A stretch of DNA of 48,369 nt, from assembly GCA_012838305.1 (NCBI GenBank), contig DUPN01000054.1:1-48369 (forward strand), given 5' to 3'. Under the pieces are notes generated by a model, which made no database searches, was not told the origin of the DNA, and saw only the letters and a program-made list of their open reading frames with translations. The DNA is from Bacillota bacterium (GTDB taxonomy: Bacteria > Bacillota > Limnochordia > Darwinibacteriales > Darwinibacteriaceae). The translations under genes and the position numbers were made by a program. Every line of letters starts with the position of its first letter. Position 1 is the first letter of the stretch. Positions 45,987 to 48,369 of this stretch are shown here, piece by piece.

Positions 45987-47420
45987 TCAAAGACGAGAAT
46001 TATCCTCTAATACAGAGACGTTCTGCCCTGGCATTAAACCCCTCACCGGCCAAGAAATGCCGCTACACCAGGAAAGGTATTCAATGATGCCCGAAGTAAA
46101 CTGCTCTCCTGGGGCGATTATGGGCACCCCGGGCGGATACGGCGTCAAAAAGTCTCCACTCACTCTGCCCTCCGCGTGCTTCAGCGGTATGATCTCCTTT
46201 TTCCGAAAGAACGCCTCTCGCAAACCAAAAACCACTGGGGGCAAGTCGGGCATATCCATCGCATGCCTTGGCAACGGCCTTGCCCCAAGGTGTGATCTGC
46301 GTTTGGTCAAGTCACGGACAGCGTCCACCAAGGCTTGAATACTCTTTATAGTATCTCCCACCGAGACTAAGGCTATAACGCTGTAGTAATCGCTCAGCTC
46401 TACCTGTATATTATAATCCACCCGGAGCGCCCGCTCAACCTCTATCCCTGTCAAGCCCAATTGTCGTAGGGACATCACGATCTTGGTGGGATCACTCTGT
46501 AAGTACGCGGGCAGCAGTTCCACACCGTCAATTTGGCTTAGCTGCTGAACGCAGGTTTGGGCAAGCCCGAGGGCTCTTTCAACCAAACTGGAACCTTGTG
46601 TGGCCAAGACTCGGCGTACTTCGTCGAGTACTGCGAAGAACAGATGCGATGGACTTGTCGTCTGCAGAACCCTTTGGGCTTGTACAGTCTTGGCGTACCA
46701 CGATGCGTTTTTTGCGTGCAGCATGGACGTTTGCGTAAGAGAACCGAGGGTCTTGTGAGTACTCTGTACAACCGCATCAGCCCCACACTGTAGCGCTGTG
46801 GCTGGAAGTTCACTAGAAAAAAGGAAGTGTCCCCCATGTGCTTCATCCGCGAAAACCAAGACACCATGTTTCTTGCATAGTCTGGTCAGTGCTTCCAAGT
46901 CGCTCACGGTCCCATAGTACGTAGGGTGCGTCACCAAAATGGCCTCAGGCCGAGTGGCTGCCAAACCCTGCTCAATTTGGTCTACTGTCGGAGGCAAGGG
47001 AATCAACCAGTCTGGATCATAGGACACCGGCACATACACACAGTCGCCTTGAGATAGGATCATGGCGGAATAAACGGCCTGGTGCGAAAAGCGCGGAATG
47101 AGAACGGATCCGGTTGTGGGCATCAGAAGACAGTGCAGTCCGCCTGTTGTGCCATTCACCAAAAACAAACTATTCATCGCCCCAAAGAGATCAGCGGCCA
47201 ACTGTTCAGCTTCTCTGAGGACCGCTTCAAAATCGTGGCCGAGTTCCGAGTTCTGGATTTGGTCCGAGGGATCCAGAGCAAACACGTTACTTCCCAAAAT
47301 CTTCTCAATTTCTGCAAATGGCCCAGTGCTTAGTTTATGCCCAGGCGTGTGGAAAGGAATCACACCGCCTTGATCATAGGCTACCAGCGCCTCCCAAAAG
47401 GGAGCTCTATCTTGAGTCAC
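45987..47420 (-). CDS. Orn/Lys/Arg decarboxylase family PLP enzyme (YaaO type)
   Basis: 477 residues of the fold-III-like group I decarboxylases. The N-terminal PFHTPGHKLSTG, the FGAMNSLFLVNGTTGG block, Asp in VFADEAHGGH and PLP-Lys in QSTHKTLGSLTQ are intact. It is the short type lacking the N-terminal wing domain, like Bacillus YaaO/SpeA. Substrate (arginine, lysine or ornithine) cannot be told from sequence. GTG start overlaps the gin stop by 4 nt; conserved position between csfB and tmk. Confidence 0.9.
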   Translation of the reverse strand: MTQDRAPFWEALVAYDQGGVIPFHTPGHKLSTGPFAEIEKILGSNVFALDPSDQIQNSELGHDFEAVLREAEQLAADLFGAMNSLFLVNGTTGGLHCLLMPTTGSVLIPRFSHQAVYSAMILSQGDCVYVPVSYDPDWLIPLPPTVDQIEQGLAATRPEAILVTHPTYYGTVSDLEALTRLCKKHGVLVFADEAHGGHFLFSSELPATALQCGADAVVQSTHKTLGSLTQTSMLHAKNASWYAKTVQAQRVLQTTSPSHLFFAVLDEVRRVLATQGSSLVERALGLAQTCVQQLSQIDGVELLPAYLQSDPTKIVMSLRQLGLTGIEVERALRVDYNIQVELSDYYSVIALVSVGDTIKSIQALVDAVRDLTKRRSHLGARPLPRHAMDMPDLPPVVFGLREAFFRKKEIIPLKHAEGRVSGDFLTPYPPGVPIIAPGEQFTSGIIEYLSWCSGISWPVRGLMPGQNVSVLEDNSRL

Positions 47421-47626
47421 ACAGGATCACCATCCATTAGGTGACGGTCAAGAGCGGCCAAGAACTTTCTTTGCCATAGGAGACGAAACGCTCGAACTCG
47501 AATATCATAGCCCGGAGCATCTACGGCCTGTTCCATCAGCTCCACCTCGCAATCTCCACAGATCGCTTCGCCACAGAACGATAGACACTCTTCCTCCGCC
47601 CAGCGTTGGCAGATTAGGCACTCCAT
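47417..47626 (-). CDS. csfB: Anti-sigma factor Gin (CsfB)
   Basis: 69 residues with six Cys in CxxC-like pairs (ECLIC, ECLSFC, ICGDC) and a helical C-terminus ending HLMDGDPV. In Bacillus, Gin blocks sigma-G and sigma-E at the wrong time or place in sporulation. ATG 47626 with GGAGGTGA upstream. It sits just downstream of the rRNA operon, as in Bacillus. A sequence resembling a sigma-F/G -10 (GGAAAAACTA, 47655-47664) lies 28 nt ahead, with no clear -35. Confidence 0.88.
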   Translation of the reverse strand: MECLICQRWAEEECLSFCGEAICGDCEVELMEQAVDAPGYDIRVRAFRLLWQRKFLAALDRHLMDGDPV

Positions 47627-47653
47627 ACCATCACCTCCATTCATCGTATTCAC

Positions 47654-48217
47654 TTAGTTTTTCCACGTGACGGTCCACAATCCTGCCACGCAGAATTAGC
47701 ACCGGGCTGCACCTTGACTGGGACGTATCCATCCTAAGGCTGACTCAGGATGGGCTTTTAGACTGTTACGCACCATCTCGCTCTGCGGTAAACTGTGATT
47801 GAGATCAGGAAGGCGAGGGATACGCAGTGACCACTTTTAGCCTCCTCCAAGCGTTTGCTGAAAGAAAAAGGACAGAATTAGTAACTAGGCCAATACGGGA
47901 GAAGAAGACGTTGAAGTCCTGGAAGACGAGATTCTTTGGCTGGCTGTTTTGATCAATGCGAAAGAGACGGGTCTCCCAACAAGAGCCTGGCCTCCCGCAG
48001 CTCATGCTGTGACTTCGCCTCCGCTATGAAGGAAAAACAAGGACCCATATCGACGGAGCCGTGGAGCGGACGAGCGGCGCCATGTTCCCACTCGGGGTGT
48101 ACTTTACTCTGTAGACGAAGAACAGAAGAACAAGTGTGGAATCGAGTGAAGGTTTGATCAGCAGCGCAGTCGTTCCCTGCGATCTCCTCTCCCGCTCCAT
48201 TACCTCCATGTAGCACA
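47654..48217. other. Region without a convincing gene
   Basis: About 560 nt between gin and the 5S rRNA terminator. A plus-strand hairpin CCATCCT/AGGATGG (47729-47753) followed by GCTTTTAG resembles a weak terminator. Short open frames on both strands lack ribosome sites. Two plus-strand fragments in different frames (SLLQAFAERKRTELVTRPI near 47833-47890; VEVLEDEILWLAVLINAKET near 47910-47968) look protein-like and may be remains of a decayed gene. I cannot assign a family. Confidence 0.4.
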
Positions 48218-48246
48218 AAAACCCCGCACAGTGTACGAGGTTTTTA
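48216..48246 (-). terminator. Terminator of the rRNA operon
   Basis: Minus strand, just after 5S: AAAACCTCG ... CGGGGTTTTTGTG (stem about 48220-48246) ending in a T-run. Confidence 0.8.
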
Positions 48247-48252
48247 AAAAGA

Positions 48253-48369
48253 TTCTTGGCAACGAGTTACTCTCCCACCACGAGATGTGGCAGTACCATC
48301 ACCGCTGAAGGGCTTAACTGCTGTGTTCGGGATGGGAACAGGTGGAACCCCTTCGCTCTTGTCACCAAG
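48253..48369 (-). rRNA. rrf: 5S ribosomal RNA (5' end at window edge)
   Basis: Minus strand: begins CTTGGTGACAAGAGCGAAGG at the edge, contains the conserved TTCCCATCCCGAACAC and GTTAAGCCCTTCAGCG blocks and GGTGGGAGAGTA, and closes with GTTGCCAAG pairing with the 5' CTTGGTGAC. The gene is essentially complete; one or two 5' bases may lie outside. Confidence 0.95.

Overview
The window is a 48.4 kb stretch of a moderate-GC, spore-forming, probably anaerobic Firmicutes chromosome of Clostridia/Limnochordia grade; I cannot name the genus. Evidence for sporulation and Gram-positive ancestry is the rrn-gin-decarboxylase-tmk-darA-holB-ricT-rsmI block, which mirrors the Bacillus/Clostridium origin region, together with htrA-yyzF-rlmH, rho-rpmE, dusB/greA/lysS, T-box leaders, an AbrB/SpoVT regulator and ComA. 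Anaerobic, one-carbon and redox physiology is suggested by fhs, folD, lpdA, Rex, cobalamin uptake and an ODP-type diiron protein. The right edge lies inside a 5S rRNA gene and the left edge lies in a typical 16S leader, both on the minus strand. The window is therefore the unique segment between two same-direction rRNA operons.

Layout. 1-320: rRNA promoter/leader and the lysS terminator. 321-6.2 kb (minus): lysS, greA behind a consensus promoter, a regulator plus two tandem paralogs of a family often annotated quinate 5-dehydrogenase, dusB, rpmE. 6.3-21 kb (minus, dense): LysM/M23 peptidase, rho, fba, a zinc-ribbon protein, a small secreted protein, a DUF151 nuclease-like protein, pyrG, a membrane protein, argS, fhs, lpdA, rex, rlmH, yyzF, htrA. 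21-24 kb: btuDCF under a cobalamin riboswitch. 24.1-26.1 kb: a plus-strand membrane protein of unknown role, folD, a 26-residue Cys/Met-rich ORF behind a short T-box, and tRNA-Arg. 26.2-29 kb (plus): CsoR-controlled copA-copZ-csoR. 29-31 kb: two minus-strand membrane proteins and a plus-strand operon of four tRNAs. 31.4-33.5 kb (plus): ODP-like protein plus PAS/HD-GYP. 33.6-34.2 kb: a decayed AraC/GyrI-type regulator. 34.3-35.4 kb (minus): tandem FMN-bind protein, tRNA-Glu and tRNA-Lys. 35.4-39.7 kb (minus): T-box(Met)-metG-tatD-purA. 39.8-42.2 kb (plus): MFS transporter, comA, abrB/spoVT. 42.2-47.6 kb (minus): rsmI, ricT, holB, darA, tmk, PLP decarboxylase, gin. Then about 560 nt without a convincing gene, and the 5S rRNA with its terminator.

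How it fits together. Most of the window is translation, nucleotide and one-carbon housekeeping in tightly overlapping operons. The accessory parts are the paralog/regulator operon, the copper operon with the adjoining T-box peptide, the ODP/HD-GYP signalling pair, the flavin protein and the regulator relic. The most notable direct observations are a CTP synthase with Ser in place of the glutaminase nucleophile Cys, an ArgRS without the HIGH histidines, a T-box lacking a normal Stem I directly behind a tRNA gene and in front of a Cys-rich micro-ORF, and six of seven tRNA genes carrying C34 anticodons.
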